DNA from: Boswellia sacra
Lineage: Eukaryota; Streptophyta; Magnoliopsida; Sapindales; Burseraceae
Assembly (NCBI GenBank): GCA_013180625.2
Contig: SNVD02009890.1
Location: forward strand, 361,335 to 425,334
Direction of reading: 5' to 3'
DNA: 64,000 bases
The position numbers and the translations under genes are program-made. Positions 9,378-20,133 of the stretch are shown in pieces. Position 1 is the first letter of the stretch. Every line of letters starts with the position of its first letter. The notes beneath the pieces are model-generated. The model made no database searches and was not told where the DNA came from. It saw only the letters and a program-made list of their open reading frames with translations.

Positions 9378-10430
9378 AGCCTTAATAGCCACCCTTGACT
9401 GAAATTGATCCCTAGTTACCCCCTTTGAGCCTTTGTAAGCCTTTTTCTTTGTTAACTCACTAAAAGATTTCCTAACCTTAAATGAATTTGTTCCAAACAG
9501 TTTATCCCTTACCTATAAGCATGTAGATCATTCATAATTAAATTCTGAGCTATGTTTTGGTTTTGGGAAGTTAGAGGAGGTTGGGATGTGTCATGAGCAA
9601 TGCAAGTGAGTCCTATTGTGTTTGTAAAAAGAACAAAAAAAGCCAATCTGTACTTATCGTCCACGTACTTACACATTGAGGACAATGTGTTGTTTAAGTG
9701 TGGGGAGGGGAAGTGTAATAAAAAAAAGAAAAAAAAGAAAAAAAAGAACAAAAGAAGAAGAATAAGAGATCTATACCCTTAAGTGTTCTTAAAAAGAATG
9801 AAACAACAAATTGTGGGGGTGTAGTTTTCTTTTGTTTTCTGCAAAAAAAAAAAAAGAGATTGAGTGTTCTAAATAAGTTTGGGGGAGTAACCTGGTGAAT
9901 TGAAATGAAGTTGTGTTATAGGGTTGAGCTCTACATAGTCTTGAATGATTTATGTGTTTGTGGGTGATTTGAGCCAAATTATTATCCTTTATCATACCTT
10001 CACCCAAGCCCAACGTTACAAGCTTAATAAAGTCCTACTTGATCCTTGGTGTTGTACATGTCTACATTAGTGGAGAGTGACTTGAAAAGCAGGCCTATGG
10101 AGTTCATTTATACACACATCTTTACTATTAAATATGATTCATTTTTAAGCATAAACTCATACGGGTTACAAGTGATTAGGTGAGAATGGCTCTACACACA
10201 CACACTTGAGGAATTGAAGTGAAGCGAAACTAATCTTTTCGGATAAAATTGTTGATCAAGTGCATTATTTTGAAGTTTTCCTTGGGTTATAATTAAGTAC
10301 AATCTTTGAGGCCTATTTGCAGATGAAGCATTTGTGTGTTTTAATTTTTTGTTGATTATATTTCGGTTTAGTTTTATTTTATATTGTCGTAGTTGCTTGA
10401 GGACTAGCAAAGTCTAAGTGTGGGGGAATT
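9378..10430 (+). other. 3' noncoding region and polypurine tracts of the Athila-like element
   Basis: Contains an A-rich run at 9718-9770 that would read as poly-lysine but is low complexity. PPT-like purine motifs occur near 9694 (AAGTGTGGGGAGGGGAA), 9881 (AAGTTTGGGGGAGT) and at 10418-10430 (GTGTGGGGGAATT). The last abuts the 3' LTR and is the functional candidate for plus-strand priming. Confidence 0.7.
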
Positions 10431-11840
10431 TGATAGGTGTCTATTTATGTATTACTTTTATATCAATTCGTCCATGTTTCTTTGCTAAATTCCTTGGTAT
10501 TTTTATGTTTTTGTGTGGTTTTGATGTTTGTAGGAGTTTTGGAGCAACTTGCACAAAATGGAGTAAAACCCTTCATTTTCACCTCTGCTAGTCAACCATC
10601 TTCTCGGATTTAATTGTATTGATATACAATGAACCCGATGACGTATCATATACCGTTGAAAAGTTCTCGAAGTCTACTTTTTGGAGAAATTTACGGTTTA
10701 TAAATCCATTCAGTGTACCAAAAGTTGTAATCAAAACAGTGTGAGAAGTATAGAAATGTAATTCCACAAATCACTGTAGCATGTATAATACGGGACACTG
10801 TAGCAGGTTACTGTAGCAGAGTATTTAAACACATTTTAGTGTTTTATTTTCATAACTTGAAGAGGGGAGAACGTGGTGGAGGCTGAAGCTCTGGAATTCT
10901 TTCATCTCTTGGAGTTCTTGAAGGAGAAAGGAAGCTTGGAAAGAGGAAGAACTACAATCCAAAGAGAATTACATCAAATTTGCTAAGTTTTTCCCTTCCC
11001 TTTCATTTTCTGGAATGTCTCCATGTTGTATTGTATTTACCACGTTCTTAAACATGTGTAACTGAATCTGAATTGGTTGAGGGTGATTTCAAAGCCCATG
11101 ATATGGTTTTTGTAAGTTGATTGTGTAAGAAATTGTTATCCAATTCTCTAATTGAAGTTGCTTGTATTCTCTCATATTTAATGCTTATGATTGCTTGCTG
11201 ATTGTATTTGAGTGGCCAACTGAATATAATCTGGTTTGATTTATTGCTAGACTAGAAATCTTGATCCGTAATTGTCTTGAATTTCTAATCATTAGTAGCA
11301 AAATTGTGATCAGAGATTACAATTGGAGAATTTAACCTAAGTTAAATAATCCGAGCTTGTGTGTTTATTGCTTAGATCAACCTATCTTTCTTATCATAAT
11401 GCATCAATTGAATTAAACTCAGAGAGCTTGTTCTAGGTTGTTTAATGGATAGAGATTAAATAAAGAGCTTGTTTTATTTAACAACAAAGTAAGGAAAGAT
11501 TGGGGTAATAGAGCTTGTTATTATCTACGGTTGATAACTTCAATGCTGTAATTAGATGACAATTCTACAATTAATTCGCAAATCCATATCTTGTGGTAGA
11601 GAAGGATCCCTTAACCAGCTTTCTCCCATTGATTTTTCATTCAAATTTACTTTCTGTTTTGTTATTCTTTACTTGCATTCTTATTTCATTTAGTAAAGCA
11701 TTCAACAAAAATCCCCCCCTGTTTAGTTTATTGTTGCTGGAAATAACAAATTCAATTAGAATCAATCCTCGTGGGAACGTATCTTACTTATCACTTTATT
11801 ACTTGTGCGACTAGTATACTTGCTAGTTTCGAACGCATCA
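10431..11840 (+). repeat. 3' LTR of the Athila-like element
   Basis: 1410 bp, same TGATAGGTGT start and CGCATCA end as the 5' LTR, with scattered substitutions and small indels against it. Confidence 0.93.
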
Positions 11841-12260
11841 TGTATGTAGATTGTAAGTCTAGCATTATTGTAGAGTTTAAGTTATTTATAGGTTGTAAGT
11901 TTAGTATTACTGTTTTGTTTGTTATTTAGAAGTATCATATAACTTTCCAATAAGCTCGTGCATTAAAATCATTGTATTTGTTTTACAATGATTGAAGTAT
12001 ATAATTAATTAATGAAGTTAAGGGAACACATATATTAATTCTGTCACAGCCAGTGATGTCTATTTGAGACAGTAATATTTAAATTTCTCTAGAGAAGTAA
12101 AATTCAAGGAACTTTAAGTAGAGACCTAACTGGAATAATCCCTTTACAAGTTTTCTCAAAAGGTTCTGTTCCATATTCAACCCAGGAATTTAATTTAATT
12201 TGTCTATAGTAGGGTACTGAAGTTCCAGGAAATTTAAAGAGAGAGATTTCAGTTCCTTAA
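11841..12260. other. Flanking single-copy sequence, left part of the NAC1 upstream block
   Basis: No gene. From about 11980 (AATGATTGAAGTAT) it resembles 28630 onward upstream of the second NAC gene, for example a GACAGTA...AAATTT...TCTAG stretch. The block resumes at 17428 after the copia insertion, whose TSD copy CTTAA is 12256-12260. Confidence 0.6.
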
Positions 12261-12726
12261 TGTGAAGTGTAAGGTGTGAAGGCATTTTGCCTTTCACACT
12301 GCCTTCACACAATCCCACATCGGTGGGATTCAAAATCAAAGTGGGGAGGCGAGGCTATATAATAAAGCCTCCTCCTCCCCTTACACTTGTATCAAGCTTC
12401 TGTATTAAGCTTTTCTCTTCTTCTTCCCTTGTAATCTCCTCCATTTTAATTGTGAGAGAGATTGTAATATTTTTCTTTATAGTGAAATATTTTCGGTCTT
12501 GTCCCGTAGAGGTTTCCCTCAAATTGAGGGTTTTACCACGTTAAATATTTGTGTCTTTATTTTCTTTAATTGCCTTTAATTTATTTATTGTGCGAAGGCT
12601 GAGCCGCCCAAGTTGTCTATTTTATTTATTGTGGAGGGCAGTGCCACCCAAATTGTTATTTCTAACATAACAATTTGTTTCTTGTCTTTTATTTGAGCTG
12701 CGGTAGGAGTGTTCAATCTCCTAACA
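12261..12726 (+). repeat. 5' LTR of the young copia element
   Basis: Begins TGTGAAGTGTAAGG and ends CTCCTAACA. It carries a hairpin (AGGCATTTTGCCT with flanking GTGTGAA/TTCACAC), a TATATAA box at 12356-12362 and polyadenylation-like AATAAA at 12361-12366. Confidence 0.97.
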
Positions 12727-12727
12727 G

Positions 12728-12739
12728 TGGTATCAGAGC
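12728..12739 (+). other. Primer-binding site, initiator tRNA-Met type
   Basis: TGGTATCAGAGC one base after the LTR, the usual copia PBS. Confidence 0.95.
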
Positions 12740-12989
12740 AAGGTTGCGAAGGCAGAGCCAAGGGTTAGGACAGTGAGTGGTTACTTGTATGGTTATATAC
12801 ATGTCTAGGAAAACTTTGTCAAAAAGACGATAAGAGTCTAAGGAGACTGGATTTTAAGTGGGACCGCTTGTGACCCCTCCAGTGTTTCCTGGAAGCTTTC
12901 CTGGTGTATACGAATACTGTCACTGTTCACGTATACGATACTATTCAAGGGTACTGTTCACATATACGGTACTGTTCACTGCAAGACAA

Positions 12990-15900
12990 ATGGCAGCCAA
13001 ATTCAAGATAGAGAAGTTCGATGGAAACAACTTTGGGCTATGGAAAATTAAAATAAAGGCTATCTTGAGAAAAGAAAATTGCCTTGAAGCAATTGATGGA
13101 AGACCGGAAAATATGCAAGATGAAAATAAATGGGAGAAGATAGATGGTGATGCGATGGCAAGTCTACATCTAGCAGTTGCAGATGAAGTGCTGTCAAGTA
13201 TTCAAGAATTAAACTCTGCAAAGGAGATTTGGGATACTTTGACAAGCTTGTATGAAGCCAAATCTCTACACAACAAAATTTTCTTGAAAAGGAAGCTGTA
13301 CACTCTTCGTATGTCAGAAACCACTCCGGTGACTGAACATATCAACACTTTGAAGACGTTATTCTCTCAGCTCTCAACCATGGAGCATAACATAGAAGAG
13401 AAAGAACGTGCTGAGCTTCTACTTCAGAGTTTACCTGATTCATATGACAATCTCATCCTCAACTTGGCAAATGGTTCAATGAAGTCATCTCTAGTCTTTA
13501 ATGATGTTGCGGCTGCTATCTTAGAAGAAGAAAGCAGACGTAAAAACAAGGAAGACAGAATAATGACTTCTCAACATGCAGAGGCTTTATCCGCCAACAG
13601 AGGGAGATCAAGGAACGTGGTTCCAGTGGGAGTCACAATCAGAACAGGGGAAAGTCTAAAGGAAGGAAGTTTATTAAATGCTACCATTGTGGAAAGCAAG
13701 GGCACGTGAAAAACGAGTGTTGGCATCTTAAGAAGAATGGAGAGGGAAACAGCAAAGGAAAAGAATCTGAGTCGTCAGGATCTCAGGGTTGTGTAGCAAG
13801 TACTTCAGGGAATGGCGAAATCTTGTGCAGCGAGGCAACAACAGTTGTGGAAGGCAGAAAAAGGTTTGCTGATATATGGTTAATTGATTCAGCAGCAACA
13901 TGGCATATGACTTCTAGAAGAGATTGGTTCTATCAATATAAACCTATCTCAGAAGGGTCTGTGTACATGGGTGATGATCATGCCTTAAAAATCGCTGGTA
14001 TTGGAACCATCAAAGTAAAAATGTTTGATGGTACGATTCGCACTATCCAAGATGTACGACATGTGACTGGCTTGAAGAAAAATTTGCTATCGATGGGACA
14101 GTTGGATGACCTCGGATGTGAATTCCATACGAAAAATGGGATCATGAAGGTTGTCAGAGGCGCACTTGTGGTGATGAAGGCAGAAAAGATTGCTGCTAAC
14201 CTATACATGCTCCATGGAGAAACGGTTCAGGAGGCAGAAACAGCGGTTGCTAGTTCTGGAGAAGAATTGTCTATGATATGGCATCAAAGACTTGGCCATA
14301 TGTCCGAAAAGGGTTTGAAGATTCTCTCTGATCGAAAACTACTTCCTGGAATCAAAACTGTAAGTTTACCATTCTGTGAGCATTGTGTTATTAGCAAGCA
14401 GAGTAGACTGAGTTTTAGCAGATCTATTGCTAGGAGTAAAAACATTCTAGACTTGATTCATTCTGATGTTTGGGAATCACCGGTTACGTCCCTAGGAGGA
14501 GCAAACTACTTTGTATTGTTTGTGGATGATTATTCTAGGAGATGTTGGGTATATGTCATCAAGAAAAAGTCAGATGTATTTCCTGTATTCAAAGCCTTCA
14601 AAGCACAAGTGGAACTTGAATCCGGAAAAAGGATCAAGTGTTTGAGGACAGATAATGGGAGAGAATTCTGCAACAAGGAGTTTGACACATTTTGTAGTAA
14701 AGAAGGTGTGAAACGGTAGAAGACAGTTGCTTACACACCACAACAAAATGGAGTGGCAGAGCGGACGAATAGAACTCTCGCAGAAAAAATGAGAGCATTA
14801 CTAAGGACTGCGGGTCTACCCAAGACATTTTGGGCAGAAGCAGCCACTACAGCCTGTTACTTGATAAATAGGTCTCCATCAACAGCAATTGAGATGAAGA
14901 CACCTATGGAGATGTGGACCGGTAAGCCAACTGATTATTCCTCCCTTCATATTTTCGGATGTCCTGCTTATGTGATGTATCATGACCAAGAAAGAACGAA
15001 GCTGGATCCAAAATCCAGGAAATGTATCTTCTTGGGATATGCTGATGGAGTAAAGGGGTATCGCTTATGGGATCCTACTGCCCATAAGATTGTCATCAGC
15101 AGGGATGTTGTCTTTATAGAAGACATGTTTAAATGTGAAGAAAGTGATAGCACGAAGAAAAATGTTGAGACTGTATCAATACAGGAAGAAACAGTTTCTT
15201 CTGAAGCAATACCAGAACATGATGATCAAGAACCAGTCGAGTCTGAAGCACCTGAAGTTCGTCGATCAACTCGAGAAAGAAGGGAACCTTCTTGGCACTC
15301 AGAATATGTGATGGCGAGCAATGTTGCATACTGTCTCCTAACAGAAGATGGGGAGCCTTCCACCTTTCAGGAGGCTATAAAAAGTTCTGATGCATCTTTA
15401 TGGATGACAGCAATGCATGAAGAGATGGAAGCTTTAGACAAAAACAAGACATGGGATCTTGTGCCACTACCACATGGAAGAAAAGCCATCGGAAACAAAT
15501 GGGTCTACAAGATCAAACGTGATGGGAATGATCAAGTGGAGCGGTATCGTGCTAGACTGGTGGTCAAAGGATATGCTCAGAAAGAAGGAGTTGATTTCAA
15601 TGAGATATTCTCTCCTGTGGTAAGACTTACAACAATTCGAGCAGTCTTGGCTATGTGTGCTACTTTTGACTTACACTTAGAGCAGTTAGATGTAAAAACT
15701 GCGTTTCTTCATGGAGAACTTGAAGAAGAAATTTATATGCTCCAACCGGAAGGTTTTGTTAAAGAAGGAAAAGAAAACTTGGTTTGCAGGTTGACCAAAT
15801 CTCTGTACGGCTTAAAACAGGCGCCAAGATGTTGGTACAAGAGATTTGATTCATTCATCATCAGCCTTGGGTACAACAGACTCAGTTTAGATCATTGTAC

Positions 15901-16909
15901 TTATTACAAGAGGTTTGAGGAAGACTTTATCATTTTGCTGTTGTACGTGGACGATATGTTGGTAGCAGGCACTAACAAATATCAGGTCCAAGAATTAAAG
16001 GCACAATTGGCTAGGGGATTTGAAATGAAGGATTTAGGACCGGCAAACAAGATTCTAGGGATGCAAATTCACCGAGACAGAAAAAACAGGAAGATTTGGC
16101 TATCTCAAAAGAACTACTTGAAGAAAATCTTGCGCCGCTTCAACATGCAAGATTGTAAGCCAATTTCTACCCCATTTCCTGTTAATCATAAATTATCCTC
16201 AAGTATGAGTCCTAGCAATGAAGCGGAGAGGATGGAAATGTCTCGAGTACCGTATGCATCAGCAGTAGGGAGCCTAATGTATGCTATGATTTGTACAAGA
16301 CCAGACATTGCACAAGCAGTGGGAGCGGTCAGTAGATTCATGGCTAATCCGGGGAGAGAGCATTGGAATTCTGTTAAGAGGATCCTTAGATACATCAAAG
16401 GAACCTCTGATGCTGCACTATGCTATGGGGGATCAGAGTTCATTGTCAATGGCTATGTTGATTCAGATTTTGCAGGAGATATTGACAAAAGGAAGTCCAC
16501 TACAGGCTATGTGTTTACACTTGCAGGAGGTGCTGTGAGCTGGGTATCTAAACTTCAAACTGTTGTGGCTCTATCTACAACAGAAGCAGAGTATATGGCA
16601 GCTACACAAGCTTGCAAGGAAGCTGTTTGGATCAAAAGGTTATTGGAGGAACTCGGGCACAAACAAGAGAAGATTTCTTTGTTTTGTGACAGTCAGAGTG
16701 CCTTGCATATCGCAAGGAATCCAGCCTTTCATTCAAGAACGAAGCACATAGGAGTTCAATATCATTATGTACGAGAAGTAGTGGAAGATGGAATAGTGGA
16801 TATGCAGAAAATCCACACGAAGGACAACATAGCAGATGCATTAACCAAACCAATCAATGCTGACAAGTTCATCTGGTGTAGAACGTCTTGTGGCCTGTTA
16901 GAGATGTGA
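12990..16909 (+). pseudogene. Copia gag-pol polyprotein with one frameshift and one stop
   Basis: The start ATG 12990 (MAAKFKIEKFDG) opens gag. A single missing G in the AAGGAAC run near 13612-13614 shifts the frame; the zinc knuckle CX2CX4HX4C is intact in the next frame at 13679-13720. Protease follows (WLIDSAATWHMT near 13880), then the GAG-pre-integrase block (WHQRLGHMSEKG) and integrase (an HSDVWESP and FVDDYSRR region). An in-frame TAG at 14717-14719, probably from CAG, interrupts integrase just before the YTPQQNGVAERTNRT block. RT (YVDD at 15944-15955) and RNase H (STTEAEYMAATQA near 16575) are uninterrupted to the stop at 16907-16909. Only two point lesions separate it from an intact polyprotein. 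The 5' leader repeats TACTGTTCAC several times (12915-12980). Confidence 0.93.
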
Positions 16910-16961
16910 GCAGCATGTATAGAGACAAGACTGAAAGGAAAAATGCCTTCAAGTGGGAGAA

Positions 16962-17427
16962 TGTGAAGTGTAAGGTGTGAAGGCATTTTGCCTTTCACAC
17001 TGCCTTCACACAATCCCACATCGGTGGGATTCAAAATCAAAGTGGGGAGGCGAGGCTATATAATAAAGCCTCCTCCTCCCCTTACATTTGTATCAAGCTT
17101 CTGTATTAAGCTTTTCTCTTCTTCTTCCCTTGTAATCTCCTCCATTTTAATTGTGAGAGAGATTGTAATATTTTTCTTTATAGTGAAATATTTTCGGTCT
17201 TGTCCCGTAGAGGTTTCCCTCAAATTGAGGGTTTTACCACGTTAAATATTTGTGTCTTTATTTTCTTTAATTGCCTTTAATTTATTTATTGTGCGAAGGC
17301 TGAGCCGCCCAAGTTGTCTATTTTATTTATTGTGGAGGGCAGTGCCACCCAAATTGTTATTTCTAACATAACAATTTGTTTCTTGTCTTTTATTTGAGCT
17401 GCGGTAGGAGTGTTCAATCTCCTAACA
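16962..17427 (+). repeat. 3' LTR of the young copia element
   Basis: Same length and ends as the 5' LTR; preceded by the purine tract AAGTGGGAGA. Confidence 0.97.
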
Positions 17428-18000
17428 CTTAACTTGCTCTCCGAAAATTTCTGGAAATTTATCTAATTTTCATGAGTTAGTAAACCTACTACAAGTACAT
17501 AGGACCACTATATAATCTTTGAATTTAATTATGACCTAACACGTGTATCACCTTTCGATCAGTTATTGAGTTGTATATTTACATAATCATAAAGTTGTTC
17601 ATACAACAATATCTCTGTGGTTGCAGATATATGACAAGAAGTTTGAAAAGTGGCCAATAAGGAAGAATAATTAAGAAGAAGAAGAAGAAGATACTCTGTA
17701 TGTTTAACTCAAAAAGGGAATTTCATTGTGATATTTGTCGTTAAAGAACCGTTCAGTTGACTTCAAGAATCTTAAATTAATCGAAATTAATGAGTCTTCA
17801 AATCATGTAATTATATCTTCTTCTTTAAAAGTAAATGGTCAGTTGTGTAATAAATAGACAGAACCGATCGTGTTTGGAGATTATTGAATGTCAAACCAAA
17901 GAAATTAAATTCCTAATAGAAATTGAATTCGACATGTCTGGTTGTCTTAATTTCATTAGAAGACAATTATGGAGGTATCTAAATATAGGGTGGAATTAAC

Positions 18001-18048
<48 letters not shown>

Positions 18049-19859
18049 GAGAGAGAGAGAGAGATCATAGTAAAGGGAACAATTGTTTTTTTTTTTTTTT
18101 GTTCTTCTCTCTCTTTCTCTTCTTCTATGCTATCTAGAGAGATCTGAAGCCCTAGAAATTGAGAATTAAGCAAATTACCGCGAATCCCTAACCAAATGGT
18201 TAATATATATTTCTATAAAGATAAAGGAAAAGAGACATAAAAGAGTTAAATTCGGGGTTAAAAACATGAAAATAAAATCCCCACCACACAAACCGCGCCT
18301 GCCCCAACTACACAACCCACAAAAAAAAAAAAAAAAAAAGAAGGTAAGATGGAAGAATGCTGAACCATTGAAATTAACTTGCTCATTTCAAATTGCGATA
18401 TCCATAACATTGCTAGCTGCAGCCTGTAATTAATTGATCTGTACTTGAGGGTAGTTTTATGTTAATCAGTTTTAATTTTATGGTTGTTTTGACATTAACC
18501 CTTAATTATTATTTATTGGTTACCAAGTAAATGATGAACAAATAAAGAAATAAATCGGCTCGCATATGCAGCGTGCAATTGCAGTCGAGGTTCCCAGCAG
18601 AAGAAAAAGTAACTTTCAGTCAAGGGCAAATTTCTGCTTTTTGAAGTGTTTGTCCCCCTAAAAGTTAAAACGCACGCGGTTTGAATTAAAGACCATCCAA
18701 TAATAGCCGTAACAAACAGAGTGCATTTAGATTCATTTTACGAAACTATAGTATACATTTGTTTTAAAAAGGTACATAATTTAATTTTAAGATACAAAAA
18801 GTGTTAATTAGATAGGTTGAGTCTATGATTATAATCTCAAAAGATTCAAACATTCGATGATATTTAACTTTGTTCAATTTAAAGAACGTGAGATGTATTA
18901 ATTGAGAGTCCATTACCACGCCTATTTAATATTTAATTAGACCGAAATATTTACTTTAAATTTAATTTCCAGCCAATAGACTTCCATAATTACATATGTA
19001 TGAAATAGATTGGGAAGTATAACATAATAGATAAGAAAATGTATTTAGTCATGGAGACATGCATGCCAATCATAGCAATTATATTCAAATTTGATAGACA
19101 AGTTAAAAAGAAACATAACTAATATAATCTGTAGATTTTTCGACTTAAATAAATAATATATTTATTTATTGTTAACTCTATGTATCTTATACACTATCTG
19201 AGTAAAGATAGAGCAACGGTTAAATAAGAGAGAGTCACTAGTCTCAGATAGATTTTAATTTTAGAAAACTATTAATTATATTTGTTGTTAAGATAGATAA
19301 AAAAAAAAAAAAACAAAACAAAATATACGTATGATATAAATTTATTGTCTTGGTACGCGGAAAACGTGGTAAAATATTTATTTTTACTTGTGTATTAAGA
19401 ATATATTAAGAAATAAAAAAATAGTACATAGTAAATAATTAATAAATTTACTATTATAACGACTGTAATTTATATGCATTTTTTAGACATTATCAAGTAT
19501 TTATTCTTTTAAACATATATATTTAAGATAGATGTTAAAAATGTTATATATATTGTGAAGCAATTAATCAAAGATTTGTAGGGACGGAAATAATTTTTAA
19601 TATTTTTATTTTATAATGGAAAGGTTCTAAACCAAGAATGCAAATAATTTTAGCAAACAAGTAAATTTTATTTATTTGTAAGTATAGTCAAAACATTATT
19701 CTAGTACTATAATATTGAAGAGAATCATTTAATTTACTTAAAAGTTTGCAAGTGTTAATCCGATTTAAATATTTGAGCGAATAAACTTTGCGAAGGAGAG
19801 ATGGTTGTACAGTGAAAGCGTAGTAAATAAAATAATTAAATGCCTTTCACATGCAAATT
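17428..19859. other. Upstream intergenic region of NAC1
   Basis: No gene seen. 17428-17900 resembles 28790-29240 upstream of the second NAC gene (for example TTTCTGGAAATTT ... GTAAACCTACTAC ... GAATTTAATTA.GACCTAA), so it belongs to the segmental duplication. AT-rich with several poly-A/T runs (18318-18338, 19297-19311). Confidence 0.55.
18005..18064. repeat. Compound (TA)n-(GA)n microsatellite
   Basis: About 45 bp of TA repeats with one GT interruption run directly into about 14 bp of GA repeats. Confidence 0.95.
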
Positions 19860-20133
19860 CATTGACCCGTTTCGCGTGTACATCTCGTGGAAAGAATTTC
19901 TAGCCAAAAGCGTGGAAATTTCTCAGCAGCCTCGCATGTGTCTCGTTCTCATTTCCAGCTTGATCACGCTCTCTATCTCTCTCTCCAATATATAATGAGC
20001 ATACGTGAAATACTAGACCACCATTAATACTCGCATAAACCACCACTTACAGTTGCAGGTATACATAGACGCACACATATATGCTTATTATAGTTGTTTG
20101 AGAAGGCGCGGGATTTTGTGATTGTGTGTGGTC
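19860..20133 (+). promoter_or_regulatory. Putative promoter and 5' leader of NAC1
   Basis: A block around 19910-19960 (CGTGGAAATTTCTC ... CATGTGTCTCGTTCTCATTTC) is conserved in the same position upstream of the second NAC gene (30338-30383). TATATAA at 19989-19995 lies about 140 bp before the ATG. TTGAC cores resembling W-boxes (WRKY sites) occur near 19861 (ATTGACCC). The promoter role is inferred from conservation and position. Confidence 0.5.

Larger units (their letters stand above)
2735..11840 (+). mobile_element. Athila-like Ty3 LTR retrotransposon, non-autonomous, carrying a LOG-like cargo gene
   Basis: The two LTRs (2735-4156 and 10431-11840) both start TGATAGGTGT and end CGCATCA. 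The primer site is complementary to tRNA-Asp, the usual primer of Athila-type elements, and the polypurine tract abuts the 3' LTR. Between them lie the C-terminal half of gag, a frameshifted protease, and a deletion that removes RT, RNase H and integrase; after it come a second short pol fragment, a decayed small cysteine-rich frame, a 67-bp minisatellite, a LOG-like sequence and an AT-rich 3' region. It cannot move on its own coding. The LTRs differ at roughly a dozen sites in their first 300 bases, so it is not recent. The flanking 5-mers (GCCAT and TGTAT) do not match, so no target-site duplication is visible. Confidence 0.93.
12261..17427 (+). mobile_element. Young Tork/Tnt1-type Ty1/copia retrotransposon
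   Basis: 5167 bp with two 466-bp LTRs that differ at a single visible base (C versus T in TTACAyTTGTATC). A perfect 5-bp target duplication CTTAA lies at 12256-12260 and 17428-17432. It has a tRNA-Met primer site, a polypurine tract just before 16962, and one polyprotein in the order gag, protease, integrase, RT, RNase H, which defines Ty1/copia. Sequence blocks resemble the Tnt1/Tork lineage. One difference in 466 positions indicates recent insertion; at a commonly used plant LTR rate of 1.3e-8 per site per year this is roughly 0.1 million years. Confidence 0.97.

Noticed and set aside
9341..9390. A natural Tn5 insertion scar
   Set aside because: The match is to the engineered mosaic end, the rest of a transposon is absent, and the exact 9-bp duplication expected of Tn5 is not at the junctions.
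9600..9782. Open frame with a poly-lysine tail
   Set aside because: Produced by an A-rich low-complexity run in the retrotransposon 3' region; no domain.
12287..12544. 85-codon frame in each LTR of the young copia element
   Set aside because: It crosses the LTR promoter and is duplicated only because the LTRs are identical; no protein support.
20122..20133. Upstream ATG as the start of NAC1
   Set aside because: It would add four residues not present in NAC2; the shared ATG at 20134 is preferred.
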